Positions 1 through 9,006 of a DNA stretch of 64,000 bases are shown piece after piece (the first letter of the stretch is position 1; every line of letters begins with the position of its first letter). The notes under the pieces are model-generated. The model saw only the letters and a program-made list of their open reading frames with translations. It did not search any database and was not told where the DNA came from. Source of the DNA: Nitrospira defluvii. Its GTDB lineage: Bacteria > Nitrospirota > Nitrospiria > Nitrospirales > Nitrospiraceae. The stretch is taken from contig FP929003.1 in assembly GCA_000196815.1 (NCBI GenBank), forward strand, positions 2,689,501 through 2,753,500, written 5' to 3'. The translations under genes and the position numbers were made by a program.

Positions 1-576
1 CAATCCCACGGCCTGGAGATAGGCCAGGATCTCCTGACGCGAACGACTGAGGAGCGGCCGAACGAATAGGCTCTCCCGGATATGCGGCATGCCGGCCAAT
101 CCTCGCAATCCAGTCCCGCGCAACATCCGCAAGAGCACGGTTTCGGCCTGGTCGTCCGCCGTATGTCCGAGCGCCACACGATCTGCGCCGAGTTCGACGA
201 CCACGTCACGAAACAGCCGATAGCGAGCCTCCCTGGCTCTCGCCTGCAATGAGCTCGACTCCCCGGTCCCTCTACGGTCTACTGTGAGCCGTCTGATATG
301 ACACGGAAGTTCGAGGCGACGACAGAGTGCCGCGACAAACGAGGCATCCCCGTCGGATTCGGCGCCCCGCAACCCGTAGTTGCAATGGACGACCGTCAGC
401 AAAAGATTCCAGGCCGGTGCGAGCTGGTGCAGAATGGAGAGCAGCGCCACCGAGTCCGGCCCCCCGGACACGGCCACCAGGACCTTCTGCCCCGGTTGCA
501 GGAGCCTTCTCGAATGAATAGCCCGGACGACCTGCTTATGAAGCGGGTGATGGAAATCTGACCGGGAACCTGTCAT
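1..576 (-). CDS. tilS: tRNA(Ile)-lysidine synthase, N-terminal part (cut by window edge)
   Basis: Reading the minus strand from the ATG at 576 gives an open frame to the window edge (192 codons), so the C-terminus is missing. The P-loop-like PP motif SGGPDSVALL lies near residue 40, followed by VVHCNYGLRG and GHTADDQAETVLLRMLRG, all hallmarks of TilS. The enzyme converts cytidine 34 of tRNA-Ile2 to lysidine with ATP and lysine, so AUA is read as Ile. It starts 3 bases after the ribF stop and is the last visible gene of the minus-strand tetrapyrrole cluster. Confidence 0.93.
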   Translation of the reverse strand, partial: MTGSRSDFHHPLHKQVVRAIHSRRLLQPGQKVLVAVSGGPDSVALLSILHQLAPAWNLLLTVVHCNYGLRGAESDGDASFVAALCRRLELPCHIRRLTVDRRGTGESSSLQARAREARYRLFRDVVVELGADRVALGHTADDQAETVLLRMLRGTGLRGLAGMPHIRESLFVRPLLSRSRQEILAYLQAVGL

Positions 577-579
577 GGC

Positions 580-1545
580 TCATGACCGGGGCTGGAGGGC
601 CGGAAGCGACACGGTGGTGCCTGCATCGCGCAACTGTGCACGAGCCGCATCCACATCCAACGCAATTTGTCGGGTCAGGGCTTCCGCTGAGGCAAAGACG
701 CGATCCTCACGAATGAAACCGAGTAGGTCTACTCGAATCACTTCTCCATACAGTTCGAGCCGCTCATCGAGAATCGAGACTTCCAGGAGTCGCTCGCCGG
801 CACCGAAGGTCGGCCTGGTCCCGATGTACACCACCGCATTCAAGCCACTCCCCTTCCAGGAGACCTGCGCCGCGTACACGCCATCCGGCGGAATGACACG
901 CCCCTCGGGAAGGCGGAGATTCGCCGTCGGCCACCCGAGTTCCGTTCCTCGATGGGCGCCTGAAATCACGGTCCCCTCGATACTGTAGGGACGCCCCAGC
1001 AGGCGAATGGCCTTCTGCAGCTCCCCCGCGTGGATCAGCTGACGAATCCGTGTGGAGCTCACGACCTCGCCGTCGATGGTCACAGGCGCCATCGGATGAA
1101 CGCGAAACCCGAGCTGGGCACCGAGTTTGAGCAGATCCGCGATGCGTCCGGCACGGCCTTTTCCAAAGGCAAAATGCTCCCCGACATACAACTCACGCGT
1201 GCCGATCCCATCGCACAAGACCTGCTTCGCAAACTGAGCCGGGCTCAGCGCGGCAAAGGCCGTCGTGAATTCAAGAAAGACGACTTCATCGATACCGGCG
1301 GCTTCGAAACGGGCCAGCTTCTCCTCCGGTGTCGTCAGAAACATCAGATTGACTTGCGGGGCCAGGATCTTAACCGGATGGGGATCGAACGTCAGGACGA
1401 GCGCCGTCCCGGCCTCGCGACGGGCTGTCGCCACCACCCGGTCGAGAAGAGCCCGGTGACCATGGTGATGACCGTCAAAATTTCCGATGGTCACAACCGA
1501 ATAGGGTCTGGACGTGGACGGGGTGAGACCGCGGGAAATCTTCAT
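580..1545 (-). CDS. ribF: Bifunctional riboflavin kinase / FAD synthetase
   Basis: The 321-residue product has the usual two-domain RibF layout. The N-terminal FMN adenylyltransferase domain carries GNFDG at 21-25 followed by HHHGH, then STRIR near 165. The C-terminal riboflavin kinase domain begins near 185 with [19 protein letters not shown]. It makes FMN and then FAD from riboflavin in the cytoplasm. The start overlaps the hemB stop by 4 bases, which suggests translational coupling. Length and motifs are normal. Confidence 0.96.
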   Translation of the reverse strand: MKISRGLTPSTSRPYSVVTIGNFDGHHHGHRALLDRVVATARREAGTALVLTFDPHPVKILAPQVNLMFLTTPEEKLARFEAAGIDEVVFLEFTTAFAALSPAQFAKQVLCDGIGTRELYVGEHFAFGKGRAGRIADLLKLGAQLGFRVHPMAPVTIDGEVVSSTRIRQLIHAGELQKAIRLLGRPYSIEGTVISGAHRGTELGWPTANLRLPEGRVIPPDGVYAAQVSWKGSGLNAVVYIGTRPTFGAGERLLEVSILDERLELYGEVIRVDLLGFIREDRVFASAEALTRQIALDVDAARAQLRDAGTTVSLPALQPRS

Positions 1546-2525
1546 GCGGGCCGTGACTGCAGAAGCCCGGCGGCCTCTTTGGCAAAGTAGGTCAAGATGA
1601 TCTCGGCACCCGCTCGCTTGATCGAGAGCAGCGACTCCAGCATCGCGCGGCGTTCATCCAACCAGCCGGCTTGTGCCGCCGCCTTGATCATGCTGTATTC
1701 CCCGCTCACCTGGTAGGCGGCAATCGGCAGAAGCGTCCGTTCTCGCGCGGCGCTGATGATGTCCAAATACGGCATGGCCGGTTTCACCATGATGATGTCG
1801 GCCCCTTCTTCGATATCCAGGTCGATCTCGCGCAGAGCTTCCCGCTTGTTGGCCGGATCCATCTGATAGGACTGGCGATCGCCGAATTGGGGACTGGAAT
1901 TGGCGGCATCACGGAACGGCGCGTAAAAACAGGACGCGAACTTGGCCGCGTAGGCCATGATGGGAAGATCGACAAATCCGGCGCGATCCAATTCGTCGCG
2001 AATCGCAGCCACGCGGCCATCCATCATGTCGGACGGTGCGACCATGTCGGCCCCCGCCTGCGCATGAGTCTTCGCCATGGTCCGCAGACAATCCAGCGTC
2101 TCGTCGTTGAGAATTTTACCGTCTCGCACGATGCCGCAATGGCCATGGCTCGTGTATTCATCGATGCAGACATCGGTGATCAGCACCAGATCCGGCACCT
2201 GCGCCTTCACGGCACGAATGGCGCGTTGCACGATTCCATCGGGGTCGAACCCGGAACTGCCGCGCTCGTCCTTTCGATCGGGAATCCCGAAGAGGATCAT
2301 GGCCGGAATACCCAAGGCCTTGACCTCCTGCGCTTCCTTGACCAGCAGATCGATCGACAATCGCGATTGTCCCGGCATCGAGACAATCGGTTCACGGCGT
2401 CCCTGCCCTTCGGTGACGAACACGGGGTAGATGAAATCGTTCGGCGTCAGGCTCGTTTCTCGAACCATCCGCCGAAGCGGCTCCGTCTCCCGCAGACGAC
2501 GCAGGCGCTGAATCGGAAAGGGCAT
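1542..2525 (-). CDS. hemB: Delta-aminolevulinic acid dehydratase (porphobilinogen synthase)
   Basis: The product is 327 residues, the normal length. It condenses two 5-aminolevulinate molecules to porphobilinogen. The Schiff-base lysines are visible: K195 in [12 protein letters not shown] and K248 in [10 protein letters not shown]. The metal-site loop reads [14 protein letters not shown] (C120, D122, C130). Zinc enzymes carry three cysteines here and magnesium enzymes carry mainly Asp/Ala, so this site is mixed. It sits between the CBS gene and ribF in the heme cluster. Confidence 0.97.
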   Translation of the reverse strand: MPFPIQRLRRLRETEPLRRMVRETSLTPNDFIYPVFVTEGQGRREPIVSMPGQSRLSIDLLVKEAQEVKALGIPAMILFGIPDRKDERGSSGFDPDGIVQRAIRAVKAQVPDLVLITDVCIDEYTSHGHCGIVRDGKILNDETLDCLRTMAKTHAQAGADMVAPSDMMDGRVAAIRDELDRAGFVDLPIMAYAAKFASCFYAPFRDAANSSPQFGDRQSYQMDPANKREALREIDLDIEEGADIIMVKPAMPYLDIISAARERTLLPIAAYQVSGEYSMIKAAAQAGWLDERRAMLESLLSIKRAGAEIILTYFAKEAAGLLQSRPA

Positions 2526-2532
2526 GGTCCGC

Positions 2533-2925
2533 TCACTTCCTCGGCAAGTTGGTCAGGAACACCACCAGATCGCGCACCGAAATCATGCCGACCAGCTGCC
2601 CGTCTTTCGTGACGCCGAGGTGGCGAAGATGGGTTTGCGCCATCAAGTCGTTCGCGTCCAGCAGCGTCTTATGTTCTTCGATCGTCACGAGCGGCGCGGA
2701 CATGATCTGCTCGACCGTCGTCTTGGTCATATCGGCCCCGGTGGCGACCACCCGCCGTACCATGTCCGTGTCCGTCAAAATGCCGATGACATCTTTTCCG
2801 TTCGTGACGAACAGACTGCCGATGTTGCGATCGCGCATGACCCGCCCCGCAGAGCGCACATCCATGTCACGTTCAACCGTGATGAACTTGTCTTTCGGAA
2901 CCATGAATGACTTGACTGGAACCAT
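2533..2925 (-). CDS. CBS-domain pair protein
   Basis: The 130-residue protein is two CBS motifs and little else (roughly residues 8-60 and 70-128), with the repeated pattern [23 protein letters not shown] and [19 protein letters not shown]. Stand-alone CBS pairs bind adenosyl nucleotides and usually act as energy sensors on a partner. The gene lies 7 bases upstream of hemB and inside the heme operon, so a link to tetrapyrrole flux is possible but is only inferred. A clear paralogue is at 26333-26767. Confidence 0.9.
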   Translation of the reverse strand: MVPVKSFMVPKDKFITVERDMDVRSAGRVMRDRNIGSLFVTNGKDVIGILTDTDMVRRVVATGADMTKTTVEQIMSAPLVTIEEHKTLLDANDLMAQTHLRHLGVTKDGQLVGMISVRDLVVFLTNLPRK

Positions 2926-2976
2926 CAGAATCCTCCCCTCTTGGTAAGAAGCCTCTTCACGATCACTGCCATCCGG

Positions 2977-4542
2977 TCAATGGCTTACCGCGGAAGCGGT
3001 TCGGCCATCAATAGGATTCACAACAAACTCCACGATAGCGTCGGCCAACGCTGGAACGGTGTTCTCTCGGGCCATCACCTGAACGGTGAGACCCGCCTCG
3101 CGGGCGGTCGCCGCGGTAATCGGTCCGATGCAGGCTACGGTCGTCTTCCCGACCGAGCGCAACAACTCGTCCTTCGTCGGAAACAACTCGACGAAGTTCC
3201 TCACCGTCGAGGAACTCGTGAAAGAAATCACGTCGATCCCGCCGGTACGGAGTTGTTCCATGAGGCGATCCGTCTCGACTGCAGGCCTGATCGTGCGATA
3301 GACCGGCACCACATCCACGTCCGCCCCCCGGGTACGTAGCTGATCCGGAAGCAGCTCCCGGGCCACTAACGCACGCGGAATCAACACGCGGGCCCCGCGC
3401 ATCTGCCGGGCGGCCAACACCTCCAGCATTCCCTCGGCTTGAAACTGCTCCGGAATCACGTCGGCACGTAAGCCATAGGCGGCCAGAGCCTCAGCGGTGC
3501 GCGGCCCGATGCAACAAATGGTGAGGCCGGACAATGCACGAACGTCACGTTGCGTCTCCAACAGTCTGGTCATGAATGGAGCAACCCCGTTCACACTGGT
3601 GAAGATCAACCAATTGTAGGTCGACAGACGAGCCAGGGCCCGATCCAGCGGAGCCCAGTCTTCGGGGGGTACGATCTCGATGGTCGGACATTCTACCGGT
3701 TCCCCGCCTTGAGCCGCGATCAAATCGGAAAACTCCGCCGCTTGAGGCTTCGGCCTCGTCACCAGAATCCGTTTTCCGAACAAGGGCCGGCGCTCGAACC
3801 AATTGAGTTGCTCCCGAAGACGCACCACCTCGCCGACCACGATGACCGTGGGCGGTTCCATATGAGCGGCCGCCGCCTTCTCCACAATATCGTCCAAGCT
3901 CCCCACCACGGTTCGTTGCGAAGCTCGCGTCCCCCACCGAATCAGCGCAACCGGGGTCGTACCCTCTTTACCTTCAGCTCGCAGGCATTGAACGATTTTC
4001 GGCAGGTTGGTCATGCCCATGAGAAACACCAGCGTGCCATGTACGGTCGCCAGGCGCGGCCATTCGACCCCACTTCGATCTTTCGTGGGGTCTTCGTGTC
4101 CGGTGACGAACGTCACCGTGGAGGCCATCGTGCGATGGGTCACCGGAATACCCGCATACGCCGGCGCCGCAACGGCGGCCGTCACACCGGGGACGACTTC
4201 AAATTCCAGCCCGGCGGCCGCAACGGCTTCCGCCTCTTCCCCGCCCCGACCAAAGACGAAGGGATCGCCACCTTTCAAGCGGACCACCCGCTTCCCCGCT
4301 TGAGCGTGATCGATCAGCAACCGATTGATCTCCGCCTGATCGCGATACTGCCCGCGCCCGCGCCGGCCGACATAGAGACGTTCAGCCCCTGGTGACACAT
4401 GCTGCAAGAGCGCTTCATTCGCGAGATAGTCGTACAGCACCACATCGGCCTGCTCCAGACATTCCTTGCCGCGTATCGTCAGCAACTTGGGATCTCCGGG
4501 ACCGGCCCCGACCAAATACACTATTCCTGCGCGCGTCGTCAT
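2977..4542 (-). CDS. cobA-hemD: Uroporphyrinogen-III C-methyltransferase / uroporphyrinogen-III synthase fusion
   Basis: Of 521 residues, about 1-250 form a SUMT domain (VYLVGAGPGDPKLLTIRG at the N-terminus, GGDPFVFGRGGEEAEA, and VVPGVTAAVAAPAYAGIPVTHR in parts). About 260-505 form a HemD domain (RILVTRPKPQAAEFSDLIAA; TSVNGVAPF; SFTSSSTVRNF). The fusion closes the tetrapyrrole ring and methylates it at C2 and C7 to precorrin-2, joining the heme, siroheme and B12 branches. It precedes the CBS gene and lies 5 bases after the hemC stop. HemD-CobA fusions are known in several bacterial groups. Confidence 0.94.
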   Translation of the reverse strand: MTTRAGIVYLVGAGPGDPKLLTIRGKECLEQADVVLYDYLANEALLQHVSPGAERLYVGRRGRGQYRDQAEINRLLIDHAQAGKRVVRLKGGDPFVFGRGGEEAEAVAAAGLEFEVVPGVTAAVAAPAYAGIPVTHRTMASTVTFVTGHEDPTKDRSGVEWPRLATVHGTLVFLMGMTNLPKIVQCLRAEGKEGTTPVALIRWGTRASQRTVVGSLDDIVEKAAAAHMEPPTVIVVGEVVRLREQLNWFERRPLFGKRILVTRPKPQAAEFSDLIAAQGGEPVECPTIEIVPPEDWAPLDRALARLSTYNWLIFTSVNGVAPFMTRLLETQRDVRALSGLTICCIGPRTAEALAAYGLRADVIPEQFQAEGMLEVLAARQMRGARVLIPRALVARELLPDQLRTRGADVDVVPVYRTIRPAVETDRLMEQLRTGGIDVISFTSSSTVRNFVELFPTKDELLRSVGKTTVACIGPITAATAREAGLTVQVMARENTVPALADAIVEFVVNPIDGRTASAVSH

Positions 4543-4547
4543 ACCAC

Positions 4548-5480
4548 TCAGGCCTGCCCGTAAATCTCCTTGAGAATCACGTCACCCCCATCGGCCAACA
4601 AGCGCTCCGCTAGCTTCGTCCCCAGTGCCTGAGCCTCACTGGCCGGACCTTGGATTTGATGGCGAATCACCCGACGGCCATCCACACTGGCCACCAGGCC
4701 ATCAACCGTGAGCCTGTCGCCCTCAAGCGCGGCATGCGCTGCAATCGGCACTTGGCAGCCGCCCTCGAGGCGATGCAACAGCGCGCGTTCTGCCGTGACG
4801 GTGATGCGGGTGGGCCGATGTTCAAATCGGCTCAACAATTCGCGCACGAAGGTGTCGTCGCTGCGGGCTTCGATGCCGAGGGCACCTTGAGCAATAGCCG
4901 GCAAACTGAGATGCACGGGAAGATATTCGGTAATTTCCGCATCCCAGGCGAGTCGCCGCAATCCCGCTGCGGCCAGCACAATCGCGTCGAATTGTCCCTC
5001 ACGGAGTTTCCTCAGGCGTGTATCCAGATTGCCGCGCAACATTTCGATGGTGAAATCAGGACGGTAATGCAACAACTGGGCTTGCCGACGCAGACTGCTG
5101 GTGCCGATTTTGGCGCCTGGCTTCAATTGGTCCAGCCGGCAACCGTCGCGCGTAATCAACGCATCCCGCGGATCTTCGCGCGGCGGCACGCACAGAATGT
5201 CCAACCCTTCCGGCAAAGCCGTCGGCACGTCTTTCATGCTGTGCACGGCCAAGTCGATCTCCTTGCTCAACAGCGCGTCTTCGATTTCCTTTACAAACAG
5301 TCCTTTCCCGCCGATTTTTGCCAGCGGAACGTCGAGGATCTTGTCGCCCGACGTCTGGATGCGCTGCAGCGAGATGGTCAGGCCGGGCGCAAGTTCCTGG
5401 AGACGGGCCTGCACCCACTGGCTTTGATGCACGGCCAGCTTACTACCGCGCGTACCAAGTATAAGTGTTGAACGATTCAT
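4548..5480 (-). CDS. hemC: Porphobilinogen deaminase (hydroxymethylbilane synthase)
   Basis: The 310-residue enzyme polymerises four porphobilinogens to hydroxymethylbilane. Key features are present: LGTRGSKLAVHQ at the N-terminus, HSMKDVP with catalytic D84, GTSSLRRQAQ, and GGCQVPIAAHA with C242, which carries the dipyrromethane cofactor. Size is typical. It is transcribed between hemA and cobA-hemD, in pathway order. Confidence 0.97.
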   Translation of the reverse strand: MNRSTLILGTRGSKLAVHQSQWVQARLQELAPGLTISLQRIQTSGDKILDVPLAKIGGKGLFVKEIEDALLSKEIDLAVHSMKDVPTALPEGLDILCVPPREDPRDALITRDGCRLDQLKPGAKIGTSSLRRQAQLLHYRPDFTIEMLRGNLDTRLRKLREGQFDAIVLAAAGLRRLAWDAEITEYLPVHLSLPAIAQGALGIEARSDDTFVRELLSRFEHRPTRITVTAERALLHRLEGGCQVPIAAHAALEGDRLTVDGLVASVDGRRVIRHQIQGPASEAQALGTKLAERLLADGGDVILKEIYGQA

Positions 5481-5565
5481 GCGTGACCGTCACTCTCTCG
5501 AGCGGCCATAGATGCCCGGTCACATGTGGAAACCAATCTGATCATGAAATTTCTCAGCGGCGGTG

Positions 5566-6972
5566 TTAGCTCACCCGCCGACCTTGCTCCTTGCTTGTGT
5601 GCGGGACCAGTGACTCCTCGGGCAGGCGACCAATTCCATTCCCGGCGATGTTCTCGTCCGGAAGCTCCGGGACGTCGGATTGTCCGGTCGGATACACAGC
5701 GGGTGTCTCTTCCAGATTGAAAAACCGGCGGGCCGCATCGACATACGTCGCGCCGCTCGAGGATTTGGCCTCCGCCTTTAACGTCACCATCGTGCCATGG
5801 ACCATCTTATTGACGATGGCAGACGCCAAGGCCTCCACCGCGGCTCGATCCTCAGACGACAGATGCGCCAACCGCGCCAGAATCTTATCGACTTCGCGCC
5901 GTTTGAGTTCTTCGGTCCGGCTGCGAAGCGCCACGATCGTCGGAGTCACCTCCAGCGACTGCAGCCACTGCCCGAGCACCGCGACTTCCTCAACGACCAT
6001 TTGCTCGGCCTTCGCCGCTTCCCGCAGACGGTCCTCACGATTTTGCTCCACTCGCATGTGCAGGTCGTCGATATCAAAGAGGAACGCATCATCAATGGGG
6101 CGGACAGCCGGATCGATATTGCGCGGCACGGAAATATCGATCAAGAACATGGGCCGACTCATCCGCTGGCGCATGGCACGCTGCACATCGTCGGCCGTCA
6201 CCAGGTAATGCGAGGCCCCGGTGGACACCAGCACAATGTCGGCCCCGGCCAGTTCCGTCTTATAGTCCTCGAATGGCACGGCCGTACCGTTGAACCGCTG
6301 AGCCAATTCCAACCCATGCTGGAAGTTCCGCGTGGTAATACGCACCTGGCGCACGCCGTTGGCGATCAGGTGCCGCGCCGCCAGCTTGGCCATTTCCCCG
6401 GCCCCGATCAACAACACCGTCTTCTCGGTCAGGTTCGAAAAGATCTTCTTGGCCAACTCCACCGCCGCATAACTGACCGACACGGCCGTCTCGGCAATTT
6501 TGGTTTCGGTGCGCACGCGCTTGGCCACCGAAATGGCCTTCTTGACGATCTTATTCAGCAACAGGCCGGAGGCTTTATGCGTCAACGCAACTTCGAACGC
6601 ATCCTTGATTTGTCCCAGGATCTGAGATTCACCGACGATCATCGAATCGAGGCTGGAGGCCACACGGAACAGATGGCCGATGGCGCGATCGCCGGCATGC
6701 CAATAGAGATGAGGCGTCAGATGTTCTGAGGAAAGGGAGAGATGGGTGTCGGCCAGGAATTCCTGCACGCGACCATACCCGGTCTCCAACTCTTCGACGA
6801 CCGCGTAGACTTCTACCCGATTACACGTCGAAAGCAGCAACCCTTCGCGCACACCGGGATAGGAACAGAGGCGACTGAGGGCTTCCCGGAGCCGGCTTTC
6901 AGGCACGGCGAGTTTCTCGCGGATCTCGACCGGGGCAGTCTTGTGGCTGAGCCCAACAACAATGACATGCAT
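5566..6972 (-). CDS. hemA: Glutamyl-tRNA reductase
   Basis: The start is placed at the ATG at 6972 (MHVIVVGLSHKTAPVEIR), which begins directly after the upstream stop. An ATG six codons earlier is possible but less like the family. The 468-residue product reduces Glu-tRNA to glutamate-1-semialdehyde with NADPH, the first committed step of the C5 pathway. The nucleophile C50 lies in LLLSTCNRVEVYA, and the NADP fold shows LLIGAGEMAKLAARHL. A C-terminal dimerisation helix is present, with a Pro/Glu-rich tail of about 50 residues. Confidence 0.96.
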   Translation of the reverse strand: MHVIVVGLSHKTAPVEIREKLAVPESRLREALSRLCSYPGVREGLLLSTCNRVEVYAVVEELETGYGRVQEFLADTHLSLSSEHLTPHLYWHAGDRAIGHLFRVASSLDSMIVGESQILGQIKDAFEVALTHKASGLLLNKIVKKAISVAKRVRTETKIAETAVSVSYAAVELAKKIFSNLTEKTVLLIGAGEMAKLAARHLIANGVRQVRITTRNFQHGLELAQRFNGTAVPFEDYKTELAGADIVLVSTGASHYLVTADDVQRAMRQRMSRPMFLIDISVPRNIDPAVRPIDDAFLFDIDDLHMRVEQNREDRLREAAKAEQMVVEEVAVLGQWLQSLEVTPTIVALRSRTEELKRREVDKILARLAHLSSEDRAAVEALASAIVNKMVHGTMVTLKAEAKSSSGATYVDAARRFFNLEETPAVYPTGQSDVPELPDENIAGNGIGRLPEESLVPHTSKEQGRRVS

Positions 6973-6973
6973 G

Positions 6974-7780
6974 TCAGGACACCGACCCATGACTTTTCAG
7001 GACGACACCGATCAGGGTCAGAATGACGCCGGCAAACCCGATGATCGTCAGATACGCGGCTCGTTTGGCCCGCCATCCGATGGTCAGGCGCCCGACCAGG
7101 ACGGCAAAGTAGAAGCCCCAGGTCACCATCGCCCATGTCTGCTCCGGGTTCCAGTTCACATAGGTGCCACGGACGATCTCCGCTGAAAAAGCGCCGCTGA
7201 TGATCCCGAGCGTCAGGAGTGGAAACCCCATCACAATTGACTGCTGATTCAAGTGATCGAGATAGTCCAGCGCAGGAAGTTTTGCGTAGAGGACGTTGAA
7301 CCGCTTGGACTTGAGAAGACCGTCCTGAATGAGATACATCACCCCGGCGACGAATGCGACGGCAAAGCCGACCGTACCCAACATACTGAGGGTGACGTGA
7401 ACCCACAGCGTTTTGAAGACCGGCTGTAGACTGGACGCTTCGTCGGAACGGAACGCCGCGGCGGTGACCAACGACACAAGCGCCAGTGGTACGATGAAGG
7501 AACCAAGGACATGCAACTGGCGGCGGAATTCGACGGCGAGAAACACGAGGATCAGCATCCAGGAGAAAAACGAGAGGGCTTCGTGAAATGTCGGTAGCTG
7601 AGCCTGAGCCGTGTCGGTCATCCGGGCGACCAACGCCACCGTATGGGTGGCAAACCCAACGGCCGTGATCCCGAGGGACACCTTCGACAGGGTTTCCGCC
7701 CGCCGGAGCAGATAAGCCAGGTAGCAGACCGTGCTCACGAAATACAGGCCCATCGTGAGCATGAAAAACACCGAAGACAT
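6974..7780 (-). CDS. CcsA/HemX-like cytochrome c assembly membrane protein
   Basis: The 268-residue protein has about eight hydrophobic segments and a tryptophan-rich stretch, YVNWNPEQTWAMVTWGFYFA near residue 200, corresponding to the heme-handling WWD-like region of CcsA/ResC/HemX. Conserved-type histidines lie in FATHTVALV, TFHEALSF and LWVHVTLS. It is likely to act in heme delivery for cytochrome c maturation (System II) or as a HemX-type regulator of HemA. The stop lies 1 base before the hemA ATG, so the two are probably translated together. Confidence 0.85.
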   Translation of the reverse strand: MSSVFFMLTMGLYFVSTVCYLAYLLRRAETLSKVSLGITAVGFATHTVALVARMTDTAQAQLPTFHEALSFFSWMLILVFLAVEFRRQLHVLGSFIVPLALVSLVTAAAFRSDEASSLQPVFKTLWVHVTLSMLGTVGFAVAFVAGVMYLIQDGLLKSKRFNVLYAKLPALDYLDHLNQQSIVMGFPLLTLGIISGAFSAEIVRGTYVNWNPEQTWAMVTWGFYFAVLVGRLTIGWRAKRAAYLTIIGFAGVILTLIGVVLKSHGSVS

Positions 7781-7844
7781 TGTGCTCTATCCTCGCAACA
7801 TTTCAGCGCAAAGCCACTTTTTCCGGTAACTGGAAATTATATCG

Positions 7845-8597
7845 ATGGGACGAGAACGGAGTCAAGGAAAGCGCGCGCAATCTGCCGCTCCGGCAGGAAC
7901 GTTATACATCGTCGGCGTGCCGATCGGACATCCTGACGATCTGACGATTCGAGGTCTCGCGACTCTTCGACAGGTTGATCTCATTGCCGCTAAAAATCCA
8001 CAGGCCACGAACGCCCTCCTGGCCCACCACGGAATCCATACCACGATCACGACCTACGATCGAAACAATGCCTCCGAGAAAGTTCCACTATTGCTCGATC
8101 GCCTCAGGCAGGGATTTCACGTGGCGCTCGTATCGGATTGCGGAATGCCGGTTGTCTACGATATAGGTCGATTGCTCATCGCAGCCGCATCGAAGGCGCA
8201 GATCCCTGTAAAGGTCATCCCCGGAACATCCGCTGTGGTGGCGGCCGCCGCCCTCGCCGGAATGGACGGCAATGCCTTCGTCTTTGATGGACGTTGGACC
8301 GGTGGCGCCAAAACACTCACCTGTCGGCTTCGATTGTTACGATCCGAGCCACGCACGATGATTTTCTTCCCTCCGGCACAGGACCTGCCGCAGTTTCTGA
8401 CTCTACTGCAACAGATGCTCGGTAACCGGAATGTCGTGCTGGCTCTCGACATGACCCGGGGTACGGAGAAGATCCTACGAGGACGAGTTCAGCAATTGCT
8501 CTCGCACAAGCCGAGCCACGAACACGCGTCACACGTCGCTGTAGTGGTAGAAGGTGCCCGATCGAAGAGGAAGACCGGCGAAAGGCAGTCGCGATAA
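7845..8597 (+). CDS. Divergent RsmI-like SAM-dependent tetrapyrrole methylase-fold protein
   Basis: The 250-residue protein follows the whole RsmI framework: GTLYIVGVPIGHPDDLTIRG, a central VALVSDCGMPVVYDIG, VIPGTSAVVAAAALAG and EPRTMIFF. RsmI methylates the 2'-OH of C1402 in 16S rRNA. The signature positions AEDTR and VSDAGTP read AKNPQ and VSDCGMP here, and EGFLP reads DGRWTG. It is therefore either a specialised paralogue or one with altered activity. It is transcribed away from the heme cluster. The start could be the ATG at 7845; the conserved part begins near residue 17. Confidence 0.75.
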   Translation: MGRERSQGKRAQSAAPAGTLYIVGVPIGHPDDLTIRGLATLRQVDLIAAKNPQATNALLAHHGIHTTITTYDRNNASEKVPLLLDRLRQGFHVALVSDCGMPVVYDIGRLLIAAASKAQIPVKVIPGTSAVVAAAALAGMDGNAFVFDGRWTGGAKTLTCRLRLLRSEPRTMIFFPPAQDLPQFLTLLQQMLGNRNVVLALDMTRGTEKILRGRVQQLLSHKPSHEHASHVAVVVEGARSKRKTGERQSR

Positions 8598-8858
8598 CTA
8601 CTCGTCGAAGCGCTTACGGATCATGACGCGGTAGGACTGACCGGCACGTTCCTGCGATACCACATCGTGCCCGTCATCGCTCACACTACGAGGCACATTT
8701 CGAATGGGATCTCCGTCGTCAAGGTGAACCAGTAACAGCTGGCCCGGGGCCATACTCTCAAGCTTGAGTTTCGTCTTCACGAAATTATAAGGGCAAATGA
8801 CACCGCGAAGATCCAGCTCTTCATCAGGTGCTTGGACATTCAATGGGAGATCGGACAT
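8598..8858 (-). CDS. TusA/SirA-family sulfurtransferase-like protein
   Basis: The 86-residue protein shows the TusA signature ELDLRGVICPYNFVKTKLKL, with the single conserved cysteine of the CPxx motif at about residue 22, then MAPGQLLLVHLDDGDP. Family members relay persulfide sulfur for tRNA thiolation, molybdopterin or sulfur oxidation. It converges on the RsmI-like gene and ends 1 base past that gene's stop. The specific sulfur pathway cannot be told from the sequence. Confidence 0.88.
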   Translation of the reverse strand: MSDLPLNVQAPDEELDLRGVICPYNFVKTKLKLESMAPGQLLLVHLDDGDPIRNVPRSVSDDGHDVVSQERAGQSYRVMIRKRFDE

Positions 8859-8939
8859 AGAAGACCTCGATAGAAGTGATCGCAGATGGTATCAATCGAA
8901 CCGTTACGTTGCAACGGGGCTGCGAGGAATCATGTGAAC

Positions 8940-8976
8940 AAAAGAAAAGCGGGGTGCCTCTTCCGAAGCACCCCGC
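8940..8976 (-). terminator. Rho-independent terminator of the secreted-protein gene
   Basis: On the minus strand the sequence GCGGGGTGC, a short loop and GCACCCCGC form a hairpin. It is followed directly by TTTTCTTTTG. It lies about 30 bases after the stop codon at 9007. Confidence 0.8.
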
Positions 8977-9006
8977 TCAAAACCTGCCACTGTTGTGGCG
9001 TAAGTC

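Noticed and set aside
575-988. Plus-strand frame of 137 codons
   Set aside because: It lies antisense within ribF and its translation is Arg/Ser-rich shadow sequence.
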